Shown in pieces: positions 46,822 to 59,714 of a DNA stretch of 64,000 nucleotides. The position numbers were made by a program, and so were the translations under genes. Numbering within the stretch: position 1 is the first letter of the stretch; each line of letters starts with the position of its first letter. The notes under the pieces are model-generated. The model worked only from the letters and a program-made list of their open reading frames with translations. It was not told where the DNA came from and made no database searches. Origin of the DNA: Populus alba (Eukaryota > Streptophyta > Magnoliopsida > Malpighiales > Salicaceae); NCBI RefSeq assembly GCF_005239225.2, contig NC_133292.1, forward strand, positions 7,784,985 through 7,848,984, written 5' to 3'.

Positions 46822-48703
46822 TCAAACGACAAAACTCTGACTCTGTCTCAACTCTTTCCTTAGCTTATGAGTAAAGGATTTACAAGCATCCACACTTAGA
46901 TCCACAGCTGCTGCTAATGCCACAAAGGCGGCCGCATCCTCTGTGCAGTTCACGTGTTGCACCCCAATCTCCACCTCTGTCTTGTTGTTGCACCGACCAT
47001 TACCATTGTTGACACTTGATTGCATTACGAAACCTTTGTACGCAAACGGGAACAACAACCCTAGACCAAACTCGGATCCGGACCACGAACCGGACCCCGG
47101 TCCGGAACCAAAATCACAACTGGAATGTGGACTGCTCGCCGGGGTGCTAACACTATTTGTCATGTCAATTGTGAATTTCCCTCCATTTTTAGCGTTGATA
47201 ACTGAATTGACTAGTGTTGTGGTGGTAGGGGAGGCTGAAGCAGAATCATGTAGCAATTCAAACCGGTATCCTAAAGCGTTGGCATTACGTTCACGCCAAG
47301 CCTCCAGACGGCCCCATGGCTTCCAGGTACCGTGTGATGGGAGAAGAATTAGCCATGCCCCGGGATTGGACCGACTAACATGGTCCGAACCTGGGGATGG
47401 TACAAATGGTGTCACCATTGATGCCATTGCAACAGGCGATCCAGATAGGTCATGGATTGTGATTGACCATCCCTTACGTTCTTTTGCTGGTGGGTCTTTA
47501 TCAGCTCCAAGGGAGGGTAGCCAATTTCTTGATGGAGTTGGTTCTGTCATCGATGGCCTGCATAATAACAATGTAGCAAGATCAGTAACGACTTATAAAC
47601 AAGGAGAATGATAATTAACAAGATAAACAAAACTGATTACTGAAACAAACTCAATGTCCAGATTCTAGAAATTTAAAATCTTTTTGGTGGGTGGGTCAAA
47701 GGGATAGAAATTTCTCCTGAGATAAACAATTACAGTTTTTTATCCGCATCAAAACAAACACAACGACACAGCTTTTGCTAACATAGTTAATGTCGACACA
47801 AAGTTTTTGGGATCCGAAAAAATATAGAAGATTTCTGGTTTTCTACGACCATATTTGCATACTTGACCACACACTAAATCCTTTCACTCGGTTTATGCCA
47901 AGTCTTCTACTTTGGGGCGGGGCAAAAGCAACATGAGTGATTCAATAATTAAGTTCCCTCTCTGCAACAAAAAGGAAAAAAGAAATACACCCCCTCCCTT
48001 TTTTCTTTAATTACTTTCTCATCAACCAAACGCCGGAACAAATCGGTAACAAAAGGAGAGAAAACAAAGATAAATTAGAAACTCACATAGAAACCAAATT
48101 ACGATCCCCTGGGTTCCTCAAACTGAACTTGCAAGTGAAGACAGCCTGCCTAACACTCCCTTGCACTAGAAAAACCTGAGGACTGCACTCAGGATTCCCA
48201 CCAAACTGAAACACGTATCTTGAATCAGGCTCAACTCTAACACACAGATAAAACTGCGTAGATTCGCCTTTCTTGTTTTCTCCAAAATCAATCCATCCAT
48301 TATGCATAACACAAGGCCTAGACTCTGTCTTTCTCAGGTCTAATGGCACCGTCACCTTCCCCAACAATTTTCCATCTTTCAATCCACAAGTAGCCCCGTT
48401 GTCTCTACTGTATACCTCAATCTCCAAACTCTTGGGTTTCTTGCGAGACAAAAAATTATCAATTTGTGTCTTGTCAAGACTATAACATGCAGCTAAGGAA
48501 TTCGATAAAGAATTGCTTTCTGGGTTTTGATTTCCCTGTTGGTTTTGATTGTTCACTAAAGGAATTGTAGCTTTTTGAGTAGGGAAATTCTTGAGCTTGA
48601 TCTTGCAAAAGCATTGTAGGCTTAACAAAGAGGGTTTGGAAGAGACGGGAAACTTGAGTGCTAAGTTACCAACAAGTACCCGTACAAAAGAACACGGATC
48701 CAT
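46822..48703 (-). CDS. DUF1005 family protein
   Basis: Two exons, 48703-48087 and 47557-46822 (GT-AG, the junction splits the Met codon before PSMTEPTPSRNW), giving 450 aa. The plant-specific DUF1005 family includes stress-responsive members such as potato ASG1; biochemical function is unknown. Family signs are MDPCSFVRVLVGNLALKFPV at the start, CFCKIKLKNFP, a DGKLLGKVTVPLDL-like stretch, QAVFTCKFSLRNPGDR before the intron, GWSITIHDLSGSPVAMASMV, and NPGAWLILLP. The last fifth has Gly/Ser-rich linkers and a C-terminal segment FTHKLRKELRQSQSF. No signal peptide or membrane span is evident, so cytosolic or nuclear is likely. The 222-codon frame on the opposite strand of exon 2 is a shadow. Confidence 0.93.
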
Positions 48704-48820
48704 TACTCTTCTGAAAGATTAAAGGTCCCCGAAAACTTCAAGTGAAGTGGTTTTGGAGTTGGTGGTTTTACTTGCTGCCTGAATGAGAAAGGGAGAGGTG
48801 AAGGGTATTTGGGAGGGAGA

Positions 48821-48826
48821 TATATA
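48821..48826 (-). promoter_or_regulatory. TATA box of the DUF1005 gene
   Basis: TATATA, read on the minus strand within CTTATATATC, lies about 120 bases before the ATG. Confidence 0.45.
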
Positions 48827-50029
48827 AGCGTCGCCGACTAGAGAGAGAGATGTGAAGGAAACAGGCTGTGTTTCTTAGGATAAAAGGAATGGCATGATGA
48901 GGTCAAGCGCAGTACCAGCTGTGAGCTCTTTGGTTTCTTGGCCAAGGCCTAACAGGTGTGGTTTAAAGGTCGATAGAAGAAACAGATAGAAAAGAAAAGT
49001 ATTATGGATATGATATTCCATGGCTTAAATTGTTTTGTTGACTATTTGGTGTAATTAGATTGTATATACAAATCATTATTCCTTTTTTATATTTCAATTT
49101 AGAAAATAAAATCTCAAATACTGGTTCTTAAGACTTTTGATTTGCATTCTATTAATAGGAAAGGAAGGGAGATAAAAAAAAAAAAGTTATTGACATTCGC
49201 ATCACCTTTTTTTCTGTTTTAATAATATGAAGTCAGGTTTTTTTTCCCATTTTATGTTACTATTTTTTTATTTTTAACTTGTTCAAAAAATAAGAAAAAA
49301 AATAATAACATAAAAGAAAAGAAAAGGAGAAAAATAGCAATTTAATCTCTCTACTCTTTGAATTGTTGTAATAATTTTGTCCTTGTTATTTTCCTTCTAG
49401 AGTTTGAAATAAGCTTTGGGCATGTGTGGGGCGAGTTGGAGTGAGCTGGCTCACACTACGCACGTACGCTTAATTAGTAGATGCCAGCAAAGCGCATCTC
49501 TGTCAACTGTCAATACCAATTCCTTTTCCTCTTCCTCTTTTACACGAACAGATTTTTGGATTTCAACAAATTAATAATTATGAAAAATATAGCAGTAAGG
49601 GTTTGTCGTTAACTCTCTACCATTTTATTTTGAAAAATAATTGAGAGACGTGACTCATCAATTGACACAGAAATTCATACCAGATCTGTATCTTGAAGCT
49701 TGTACATGCTGCTTACACTTTGATGCAGTCATCGTGGTAATCGAAAATATTGTTTTTCTGTCTGTGAATTAAAGAAAACTCTGAACATTGTGGCGTTTTT
49801 CGTAGTGAATTTCTATTGTGCTGCTCTGTGAATACACATTTAGCACTGTAGACTTGTTGTATACTGAGTGTTTTTTATTTTGATTTTTTTTTTCAATTCC
49901 ACGTTCTTGTAATCAAATTAAAACCGATTTAAATTAATTTACAAATCAAGATTAAAATTAAAAAATAAAGAACCAATGTAAACAAAGTAGGGAATATAGG
50001 CTGAAATCTACGAGTTTATGAAAAATAAA

Positions 50030-50270
50030 TTCAGTTTAGTCTTTATATTTTTCAATTTTTTTGTTTTGTTTTTTTAAAAAAAAATTTCAATTTCAATCCA
50101 TAATTTTATTTTTTTATTTTACTATCTTTAATTTAAGAGAAAAAACAGAAAGTTATTGCATTCTGGTTATAGAAAAAAAAATCTTGATTAACATCAATTT
50201 AAACAACAAAAAATTGGTCTTAGCGAAGAAATCTCACCTGAGTGTTATTTGATTTTTCCATAATCTAAAA
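50030..50270. repeat. Dispersed non-coding repeat relic (copy also at 21405)
   Basis: Shares ordered phrases with 21405-21640 (ATTTCAATTTCAAT, GAGAAAAAACAGAAAGTTA, CATCAATTTAAACAACAAAAA, GAGTGTTATTTGA). Judged by eye. Confidence 0.35.
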
Positions 50271-51387
50271 TGGTAATATATGCTTTAAAGGTTTTTTTTT
50301 TTGGTTGATTCTAGGTCTATAGACTTGTTATTGGGTTATTTGAGATCATGCACATCTTCATCAAAGTGTATAGAATATTTATAGATGTTTTAGATAAAAA
50401 ATCAATTGAAAATAAGTTTCTATGTCAGAAAAAAAAAATTAGTTTTCCAATTACGATTATTGCCAAAATCCTAGAAGAAGCAATCGACTTCTTGTGTTTT
50501 TTTATTTAAAAAAAAAAATCAAGGTAGGCGATACATTATCCATTTGTCTTCAAACAAAATAATAAAGGCCATAAGCATGAGCCAACCCTTTTTGAGATGA
50601 GTTGGACCACAATACCTTTTTTTTTTTCTTTTTTAGTTTTGTTTTTTTAATTAACACTTTTTATATGTATTTTTTAAAAAATATTTTTTAATTTATATTT
50701 AATTTAAGACTTCCCCAATTTGATTGTTTTAGATTTTTTATTTAGCCTCTTTTAGATAATTATTGTTTTTTAATTACTTTGCATGTGTTTAATGTCTCGA
50801 AGAGATTATTCTAGTTCATTTGAATTTTTTTTGTATGATGTATAAAAAAAAAATTTCATTTTGTGTTTGTAAAAATAAAAAACTTTTATCATTGTCATGA
50901 AAAAATAATCTTTAATAAAACAACATGCAATAAGTTGATTTGAAACTGACAACAGGTAAGATTAAGAAGATGAAATTGAAATTGTTAAAACAAGTTAAGA
51001 GTAGGAGATAATGTTAACAAGATTTGTAAGAATATTATAATTATATAAAAAAAACATTTAAAATATTTAATTTTTACTCATTAAAATCCTACATAGAAAA
51101 AAGACTAATAATACTAAATAGAAAAAAAAACTATTATAATTACCTCTAAGTCGTAGAAAGGAACCTATTTCTCACTCCATTCAACAAAACAATTAAAACT
51201 CTTGATTTTTTGTTTATAAATTCAAGGAAAACACTATATTTACCCATAAAAACATAATATGAAAACATTGTGCACTAATATAATAAATGAGATAACCCAC
51301 TAGCATTTATGAAATCATCAGATTAAATGTTATTTTTGTTTTTTTATCATTATCTTTTTCTTCTTATTTCCATACTTTCTCTTTAAG

Positions 51388-51671
51388 GTTTTAAAGTTTC
51401 TTGAAGTTTTTCTTGTTAGCGATGACATTTTTTTTCTTTTTTATTTTCAATAATTTTCTTTTAATAATCCCATATTAGGAATTTATATTTTTAAATTTGA
51501 TGTTTTTTATATAATATCTAACTTATATGAAGTTTTGAAAGTTTGTTGAAGTTTTTCTTGATAGTGGTAGCGTTTTTTTTTCTTTATTTTTCATTAATTT
51601 TCTTTTAATAATCCCAGGTTAGGAATTTATATTTTTAAATTTGATTTTTTTATATAATATCTAACTTATAT
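51388..51671. repeat. Tandem duplication of about 140 bp
   Basis: Copies at about 51388-51532 and 51533-51671 share GAAGTTTTTCTTG, TTAATAATCCCA, TTAGGAATTTATATTTTTAA and ATATAATATCTAACTTATAT. Confidence 0.8.
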
Positions 51672-53582
51672 GATTTTCTTACTCTCATGGGTTTTTTTCA
51701 AAAAAGATTAATGTTTTTTTTAAAAAAAAATTATTACCTACAATTAGTAGAGGTTCATTCGTGAATGTGAATAAGTTATGAGTGATTTGATGGAAAACAA
51801 TGCTTAATAAAAGAAAAGACGTCCACGAGATGGTAGAGCTACTGATTGATTGCGACTACTATATCTGATTAATCAATGGTTAATTCTTTTCTCTTATACC
51901 ATGTAATTGTTTTGTTCCATTTTTTCCATGGAGTAAAATCCTGTTTTTATTTATCTTGGATGTTATTTTAGGCTATAAAACCCACTTTATATTTATATTT
52001 CTAGTTTATCAATTAAATTTTTTGTATTTTGAAGAAAAAAAAGAGTTACTTAGATTTTCTCCTACGACCACTAATGGATTAATATGTAGTTCAACGATAT
52101 ACTGTAACAAAGCAAAACAACTAAAGAGACGTGTCTTAACTGTTTTATTTTGTGCAGCCTTACTTTAATCTAAACATTGTTGCAAATCTTACTAATTAAT
52201 TTCTTCAATCATGTTTTTATTTATCCTTGATTACTTTCTTTTTATTTATTTACACAATAATTAGTTTTTTTATTTATTTACACAATAATTATTCATGTTA
52301 CATTTATGATTTTTTATATAAAAAACTGCATTGAAAAATTAAACATTTTCAAGTTTATTCAGTCATGTATTAATTTTTTAATTTTATTTTTATTCTTATA
52401 ATTTTATTTTTTAAAACATTTTTATAAAAAAAATATTTTTTTTAATTTTATTTTTCAATCCAAGTTAATAATGTATTATTTTTTTATTCTCACTAATAAG
52501 TGTTTCTGTGTTTTTTTCATTTACTATCATTATTATTTTCTTTAATATAATTCAAATAAAATTAATTTATTTAATTGATCTAGATTAAAATTCGCTTTTA
52601 ACTCCGAAATATTTAACTGTAAGGAAAACAAAAACACAAAGCATAGCGCGGATGTGAAGGGTCCATCACAGTTAATGACACCAATAACTAGTTAATGAAC
52701 TAGAAAGAGTCCATCACAGTTCACAAATGCAGTACATGTATTGTTACAGCCAGATGTGAAGGGTAATTATTTTTTATTTGGTTTAATTTTTATTAAAAAA
52801 ATAATTAAATTAAAATTTATTTTAAAAAAATAAATTAAATCAAACTGAAATCACGTCAAACTAACTGGTTTTGGTTCAGTTTGGATTGGTTTTTAAGAAT
52901 CAAAACCAGTTCATATCGATCTGACTCAGTTTTTCCCGGTTTGGCTCGGTTTTTTTTGGTTTTTTCTGTTTGGGTTTGTTTTTCTTATTTTAGGCTTATG
53001 AAACAGAAATCAAACCAAATCGGCAGGTTTTTTAAAAATTTTAATTAGTTTAATTGAGTTTTTTTATGATTTGTTTTTTTTTTTAATTATTTTTTTTATT
53101 TTCTTGATTTTTTTACTTATCCCTAAATGCAACCATGAATAAGGCTGGGCAGCTGGGCAAGTTTCTTTCTTCTTGTTTTTTTTTTTTTTTATCATTATTA
53201 TTATTATTTTCCCTTCTTGTTTGTCTTTTATCAACCTACAGAACGGTATTCAAGGGACATGTCGGATCAGAGCTGGAGCACAGCTGTGGCCACTCAAGAC
53301 TTGGGTTGGACGGTAGTTTGACCCTTACCTTACCCAACCCTATCGGGACCCACTAACAGCCTTCTCTCCACTAATCACGTTGCCTGATTTTTGGTGGCTT
53401 TTGGTTTTGGGCAGTCCTATCCATCTTCCATCCCACTAGATCTTCTTTCTCCTTTTCTTTTTAACCTTTTTTTTTGTTCTTGTTTGTTGGGACATTGAAT
53501 CTTTTGAATTGCATCACACGTGCAATTCTTTATAAGTTTATTGCTCTTGTTCTTAACCTTTCTTTAACTTGGCCAAAAGATG

Positions 53583-53605
53583 CCACCACTTTCTGAAAGT
53601 GGTGG
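53583..53605. repeat. Small perfect hairpin
   Basis: CCACCACTTT and AAAGTGGTGG, separated by CTG. The stem is 10 bp with a 3-base spacer; no T-run terminator follows and no role is known. Confidence 0.7.
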
Positions 53606-55622
53606 TTGAGAAGAGAGAGATTGAGAAACCATGATGAATACAAAATTATTGGAAACTATAGCTTAAGATTCAAAGAACAATAAGTGTTATTCCTTGACGT
53701 GGCATGATTTATGAGCTTGTAAGTCTTGATCGAAGATCATTAGTTCTTATATTAACGATGAATGAAGCTTTATGACGTTGGATTCATGGCTTGTGGCTCG
53801 CGAACAAAAGATGGAAAAAATACCTCTTTTTTAATTGGGTCATGTAGCGATCCATTCAAAGCCACCGGCCCCTTGCGTTTTCATTCCCTTGTTGTGTCCG
53901 TCTCTGGCCACTACGTATGTTTTATTTTACTGTAGTTTTGATGCCGTAAAGAAGATTTTCTTTGGATAAATCTTATTTCACTGGTCTCTTGAAGTTCTTA
54001 TCGGAGATCTTATCTTATATGGCTCGCCAATTCCATAGACGAGATTTCTGCCTGATAATTTCAGAAATTCTCTTGATAGAATTACCGTTTTGCATGGAGC
54101 ATGGAGAAAAAGACAAGACTGGCATAAATATCATCATCAACAATGATAAAATGATATACATGCACCTCAACCACTCGAAACTTAGAAATGGTAATTTGCA
54201 AGTAGCCACACTGTTCCGATGATTTTTTCAGGAACTAGATGGTAAAAGTTTTCCAATATAAGAACCTGTTCAAGTTAAGCCATCCCAACACACACACACA
54301 CACATGATTTATGAAGCACGGGCGATTCTCAGTTATGATTTAAGCCATGAAGGAAAGCATTCATGACTAAGATTTGTTTGGGGTGAGAAATGGGCAATAA
54401 GCATTGACTCAGTAGATCGCAATAGTGGGCCCTTGGGTTAAAAAACCAATCTGCAAAGATCTGGACTTGTCTCTTCATGCTGCACGTTCCATTTTCATAG
54501 CTATTCAAAGGTTAATCAATACAGGCTTTACTCTCCAAACCTGATTAGGTTGTACAGTGAGACCAATATAAATTCGTCTAAAAGAAGATGAGACCGGGGC
54601 TTCGTAATGTTGTCATTGGTGATGAATAATGAGTTTTTGTGCTGTCGTGTGATTGAACTAAGTCACCCTTTACAGGCTGACTGGCGTCGCTGCCCGCCCT
54701 ATGCCGGGGCTGTGGATGGCGGCGCCTAGGCAGCGAATGGCAAACGGGAAGAGAATTGTTAGGACATAGGGAGAAATGGCATGGTCTTTTTCGCATAGTT
54801 TGTTCTTGTTTTTCAGTCAATAAGGGGGCAGTGTTTCGAGGATGTTGATTAATGTTCTATTAAGATAAGGGGACCTGTCATCTCAGCAAGTAACTTGTTA
54901 CACTGTCTTAAGGATGAGATGCTCTCTGAGTTGTTTAAGGTTTATGCAAGATATGGGACATTCATCGAATCAAAGCCTTTTAAAGTAAATACTTAGCCAA
55001 TTTCATTCTCTCCGGTTGCCTAGTTCTATATAATATGCTATAATCAATATCATTAATCCATGATTTGGAGGTTATATACAGAATCTTATTATACCCAATG
55101 TTATCAAATATGAAATTTATTGTATTGGTGGGCGTTAAAATTTGTTACTGCACGCACATATTTGTGTCATTCGTGGCTGAGATTTGAAGAAAAAAGAAAG
55201 ACAACGCAAAGTTTAAGGATGATTTGTTATCATCTTAATAAAAGTTTTTATCGACAAATTAAATTCAGTGATAAATAAAGTGACAAGACAAATCTCATAT
55301 ATACACAAGAAAGCATGATCTCCGAGTACCCATCATATGAAATTTTCTTAAATTACTTGATTAAAAAGGATCTTGTAATAAATCTGTTTCTGAATACCTC
55401 ACGGGAATTTATTCAAAGTCGTTATTCATCCATATATATGTGGCCAATAATGCATTGGTCCATTTATATATGGACTCAAAGACTATGATTATGAAACTCA
55501 AGTGTTCCATGTTCTGATTCTCCACTCCAACTGTTATTGCCTAGGAACAAAACTGATAAACAAGGCAGTCAACGACCAACAATCTACTAGTGAGGTGCTA
55601 GTTTAAAAGGAAATATGAAAGC

Positions 55623-56276
55623 TTAAAAAATCCCATGCCCATAACCAAAATTGTTGACATGAGGGAGAGTAGAGGCAACACAAATCTCAGGTTTTGTCTC
55701 AAAATTTCCGATCTGTCCCGTGCCATTTACTGGCAAAAATGGCAAAGAATTAGAGGACTCGATCAAGATTTTGTTGGTTTGTTTTGTTAACCTCCTCTTT
55801 AACTCCTCCAAAGCATCCCTCAATTGTTCTAGTTCCTGCAACCCTAGTTCTTCAACAGGAGCTTCCCACCAGCACTGGCTTCTACTACTCTTTCTCATTT
55901 GGTTTAGTGCTTCAGAATGCCGTTTTTCAGCCTCCAGCTGGTTAAGAATCTGAGTTAGCTGCATATTATGCTCACGAACGTTAGCATTTCGATGCGCTTC
56001 GACGAGTTGGTGAGTTCCAGAGCTTTGAGGAGGTGGGTTTCGTGTGAGAAATCGATCCATGATAGAATCAACATCGGGGTGGCCAAATGAAAAGGCCTTG
56101 TGAGCCGGAGAGAAAACTACAATTGCTATGTCAACACCACAGAGAGTGCAAAGCTCACTAGCCTTCTTGAAAAGACCAGCACGTCTTTTGGAGAAGGTGA
56201 CTTGCAGGTGATTTTTCTTGGGTATTTTCTCGATCTTAATCTTTTGGCGACCCATGCTTGGCTTTTTGTTCACCAT
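55623..56276 (-). CDS. AGL62-like: Type I MADS-box transcription factor, AGL62-like, copy 1
   Basis: Nuclear DNA-binding protein of 217 aa, single exon as usual for type I (M-alpha) MADS genes. The MADS domain spans about residues 8-67 (GRQKIKIEKIPKKNHLQVTF, SKRRAGLFKKASELCTLCGV, then VFSPAHKAFSFGHP). A helical region follows at about 100-170 and contains SQCWWEAPVEELGLQELEQL, the WWEAPVEEL signature of the AGL62/AGL28/AGL23 group. There is no K domain. In Arabidopsis, AGL62 controls endosperm cellularisation and seed development; such a role here is inference. A TATA box lies about 100 bases upstream, and a paralogue lies 3.4 kb upstream in the same direction. Confidence 0.94.
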   Translation of the reverse strand: MVNKKPSMGRQKIKIEKIPKKNHLQVTFSKRRAGLFKKASELCTLCGVDIAIVVFSPAHKAFSFGHPDVDSIMDRFLTRNPPPQSSGTHQLVEAHRNANVREHNMQLTQILNQLEAEKRHSEALNQMRKSSRSQCWWEAPVEELGLQELEQLRDALEELKRRLTKQTNKILIESSNSLPFLPVNGTGQIGNFETKPEICVASTLPHVNNFGYGHGIF

Positions 56277-56372
56277 TGCGAAAATATGTATACGTCAAAG
56301 AAAACAGATCTACGATACAAAATACCTGGTCTGGAGTTGTGGGAGAATGCTTGGAGGGAAAATTACTCGCGG

Positions 56373-56380
56373 TATTTATA
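56373..56380 (-). promoter_or_regulatory. TATA box of MADS copy 1
   Basis: TATAAATA on the minus strand, about 97 bases before the ATG. Confidence 0.55.
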
Positions 56381-59300
56381 GGCTGAACATTCCCTCCAAA
56401 TCCTTCTTGGGCTAATAAATGTCATTTGAGTGTCTTGATTTAGCATTTCCTCGTATTATTAATCTCTTTATTTGGAGGTTATGCAATCTTATGCTTTAAT
56501 TTTATATTTACCACTAAGGAATTAAATATAAATATATTTTGGATATATAGCCATGAAGAAACCCTTTGACATCTGCAACTACATGTCAACAGTTACCAGC
56601 CATAATCAATTTCTAGCTTAAAATGTCACTGCAGATCATTATGTGATTAATGGCCACTAATTAATTGGATATGTAGGTTACTTCTGTGCAGGCATCATTA
56701 GAACGAAATAAATGGTGTACCTAACTCAATCATTAAGGACGACATATACTCTAAACCCACCCACACAAAATAACATCCAAAAAATTTCTCAAAGCAAAAT
56801 GGCTCGGAATAAAATGAGATTTTATTTTTAAAGAATTTCAGAAATTAGAAAAAAAACGATATAGAAATATAAATAAATACCTCTACTAATTAATATTTTT
56901 TTTTCTTATTTTCTGAATGTTATATTTCATATGGGTATTTTTTAGAAATATCTTATTTCTTTTCAATGTTTTAAATTTTAAAAATTAAGATTTTCATTTT
57001 AAGCCATTTTTTAATTACTTCAAGAAGTCGAAATCAAGTCAAACTGAGTGCATCTAATAATTAAGTAAAAAAACTACCCTTAACCAGGTTTTAAATAAAG
57101 ATTCGCCCTAATTATAAAGGGGCTTCATTAATTATATATATTAGTAGCAAAGAGATCCAACTAATAAAATCTGATCAATAGTAGAGCAACCCTAGAGATA
57201 ATATTACCCGATTTTTGTTTTTATAAATAAATCATTTATACGGCAAATTAATTGGTAATCAAACCTGTGTTGAATTTTTTATTTTTTATTTTTTGCTATA
57301 AATATGAACTTTCTCTAGCATCCGGGTAAAGATATAGATAAAATCAAATCTTCTCTTTAATTAAGTTTTCTCTATACCGTATGTATATTCTCATCTTAAG
57401 AAGTAATTTATAGTAATTAATGTTATAGCTGTATCTTTAGTTATTGCTAGATCTCAAATATTTCTTACATACAAGAGAAATCTTAATCTAATGCATATGT
57501 TTTTCGTATATTAGTTTTTATTTATTTAAATTAATGACATAAATTAGTAACTGCCAGGGCTGATACGTGGTAGGGTGGATAGCTAAACAGTGGACAAGCA
57601 TATGACAAATTGAAAATATGAGTCCACATTTTTTAAAAATCTAAAATTATGATTTTATTTATTTATTTCCTGGCTATTCTCCCCAAATTGTAACATAACT
57701 ATATTCTGAAAATACTCTGAATTATAAACTCCGAGACAATTAAACTGAATATTTTAAAAATAGCTTAGCAAAATATTAATTTTTACCAATACACGCACAA
57801 AAAAGAGTGAATTTCAAACGAATACTAACTTAATCACAAAAATTCAAGGATGTTACAGTCTAGTGAACAGTTGTCTTTAAGCTCTGTACGTACCATGACT
57901 GCACTGGGTAAATATTTTTGTAAAGAGCCACGTATAAAATAAAAACATTAGTCTCTCGAAGGAAAAACATAAATACTGCGAACATCTTTGAACAAAATCC
58001 TTTTGTAATACATACTACAATTAAATTAAAACAAAACAGAAGGAAAAAAACAAGATTATTGCCTCTATCATATTTTTCTATTCACTACTATAATATAATG
58101 ACCTTTTTGTCATTCTCAAAAAAAATTGTTTGTCTTTAGGATATTTTTATCTTTTTATATGGTACATTAGTCAATACACATTTTTTTGGGAGTATTTTTA
58201 TCTATTTATTAACAGTAAAAGAATCAAAATAATTAACATTGGGATAAAAAAAACTAACACTTTAGGACAGGGGTGGTTGTGTTTTTGTTGTAGAATATAG
58301 TTAGATGACACATATGGCCTTAAGGAAAATAAATTTAAGTCATTGAAACAAGGGTATTATCATCTTTTTCTCATAATTTTTGTTTTTATAATTATTGGTT
58401 TGGTTGAGGGTTGTAATGTAATTTTTTTTATTTAATTTATGATTTTTAAATGTAAAAAAGTTGGGAGTGTGTGAGAGACACCTCGCACTTTGGACGATGT
58501 GTGCGGCGTCTCTTGGTGGTGTAAAATGAGCTTTCATCGTCTCATTTGATTATCCTTCGTGTCTTTTTTCTTTATTAGTGGTGCATGGTATCTAAAAATA
58601 ACCGATTTATCGCTAATGACCTTTTATTTCTCCCCTTTACTTCTCTCTCCTACCCCCAACAAATCAACTATGATCCTTTATTGTTGTTGGTGTTTTAAAT
58701 TCAATCTTTTTAGTTTTGATTTTTTTTCTTTGATCTTTTGTTAAAATTTTATTTGTTTTCAATTTAATTTTTCAATTCTAATTTATATATGTAAGTTTTT
58801 CAAATCGGTCCTTTTACTTTTGATTTTTTTTTTTTGTTAAAGTTTTTATGATTTTTAATTTTATCATTCATATCTAGTTTTTTATTATTTTTTAAAATAA
58901 GAATAATACAAATTTAAATTTGGTCATTTTTCTTTTGATTTCTTAATTTTTTTTCCTTTTTTCTTTTTAACAAAGTTTTTATGGAATAAAAAAATAAAAT
59001 ATATAAAAATATTATATAAATCTAAATGTATTAGATGTAGTCTATTAATTAAATATATTAGGAATATATTAGATTTGGTAATAGAAAAATAATAGGAATA
59101 GTCCTTAAAAGAATATATAACATAGCTATTTACAAATAAAATCTGGATATTACGTCTCAATATTAAAACAAACAAAAAATGAATATAATCAAATTGTAAA
59201 ATCCTTCAGAAAAAAAAATCTTAGTTTACACAAGTTGTTTTAAGAATATTTATAAACCTTTTCTTTTTAAGAAAGCAATCGTAATCATCAGTTAAAATCT

Positions 59301-59714
59301 TATATAATTTGGTGACGAGGACTCTCCTTTAGAGCAAACTAAATTTATTACACCATATCTTAAGAAATCGTTAGGTAGATTCGATTTATCTCATAGCATT
59401 AGACAAAATGAGAAGTTAGCAATATGATATCAATAAATTATAGAAAGTGGCATTAACAAACAACTACGAAATTATCCTCCTCGCTTATTAAATGAGAATT
59501 TAAGGAAATTGTGCAAACAGCAAATTTATAGTAACAGTGTGTCCATATTATTGTCTAGGCACCCTATTCTTCAGCCACATAATTAAATACGGATCATCAA
59601 ATACTGGAATTCTGACCGTGAAGAGACGCGAAGGCTACAAGATGATGAGCACGGCCAAAAATGCTGTGGACGGCACCTTTCTCAGTACTTATCCAGACTT
59701 TCAGACCCTCCTAA
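56381..59714. other. Spacer between the two MADS genes
   Basis: AT-rich, no gene recognised. Positions 58440-58530 are a GC-richer island (AGACACCTCGCACTTTGGAC) inside AT-rich DNA, probably part of a dispersed repeat. Homopolymer-rich from 58700 to 59000. Confidence 0.45.

Larger units (their letters stand above)
48840..55622. other. Gene-poor repeat-rich intergenic region
   Basis: About 6.8 kb with no recognisable gene. Positions 50030-50270 match the repeat relic at 21405-21640. Positions 51388-51671 are a tandem duplication. Positions 52850-53000 carry CGGTTTGG/GGTTTTTT phrases of a dispersed repeat kind. A (CA)n run lies at 54287-54304. The open frames at 53135, 53962 and 54578-54820 (minus) have no recognisable content. 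Confidence 0.5.

Noticed and set aside
46943..47611. A 222-codon open frame on the plus strand
   Set aside because: It is antisense to exon 2 of the DUF1005 gene, which has clear family sequence and splice sites; the plus frame is a shadow.
54578..54820. 80-codon frame near a GC-rich patch
   Set aside because: No recognisable domain and Pro/His/Arg content explained by base composition.
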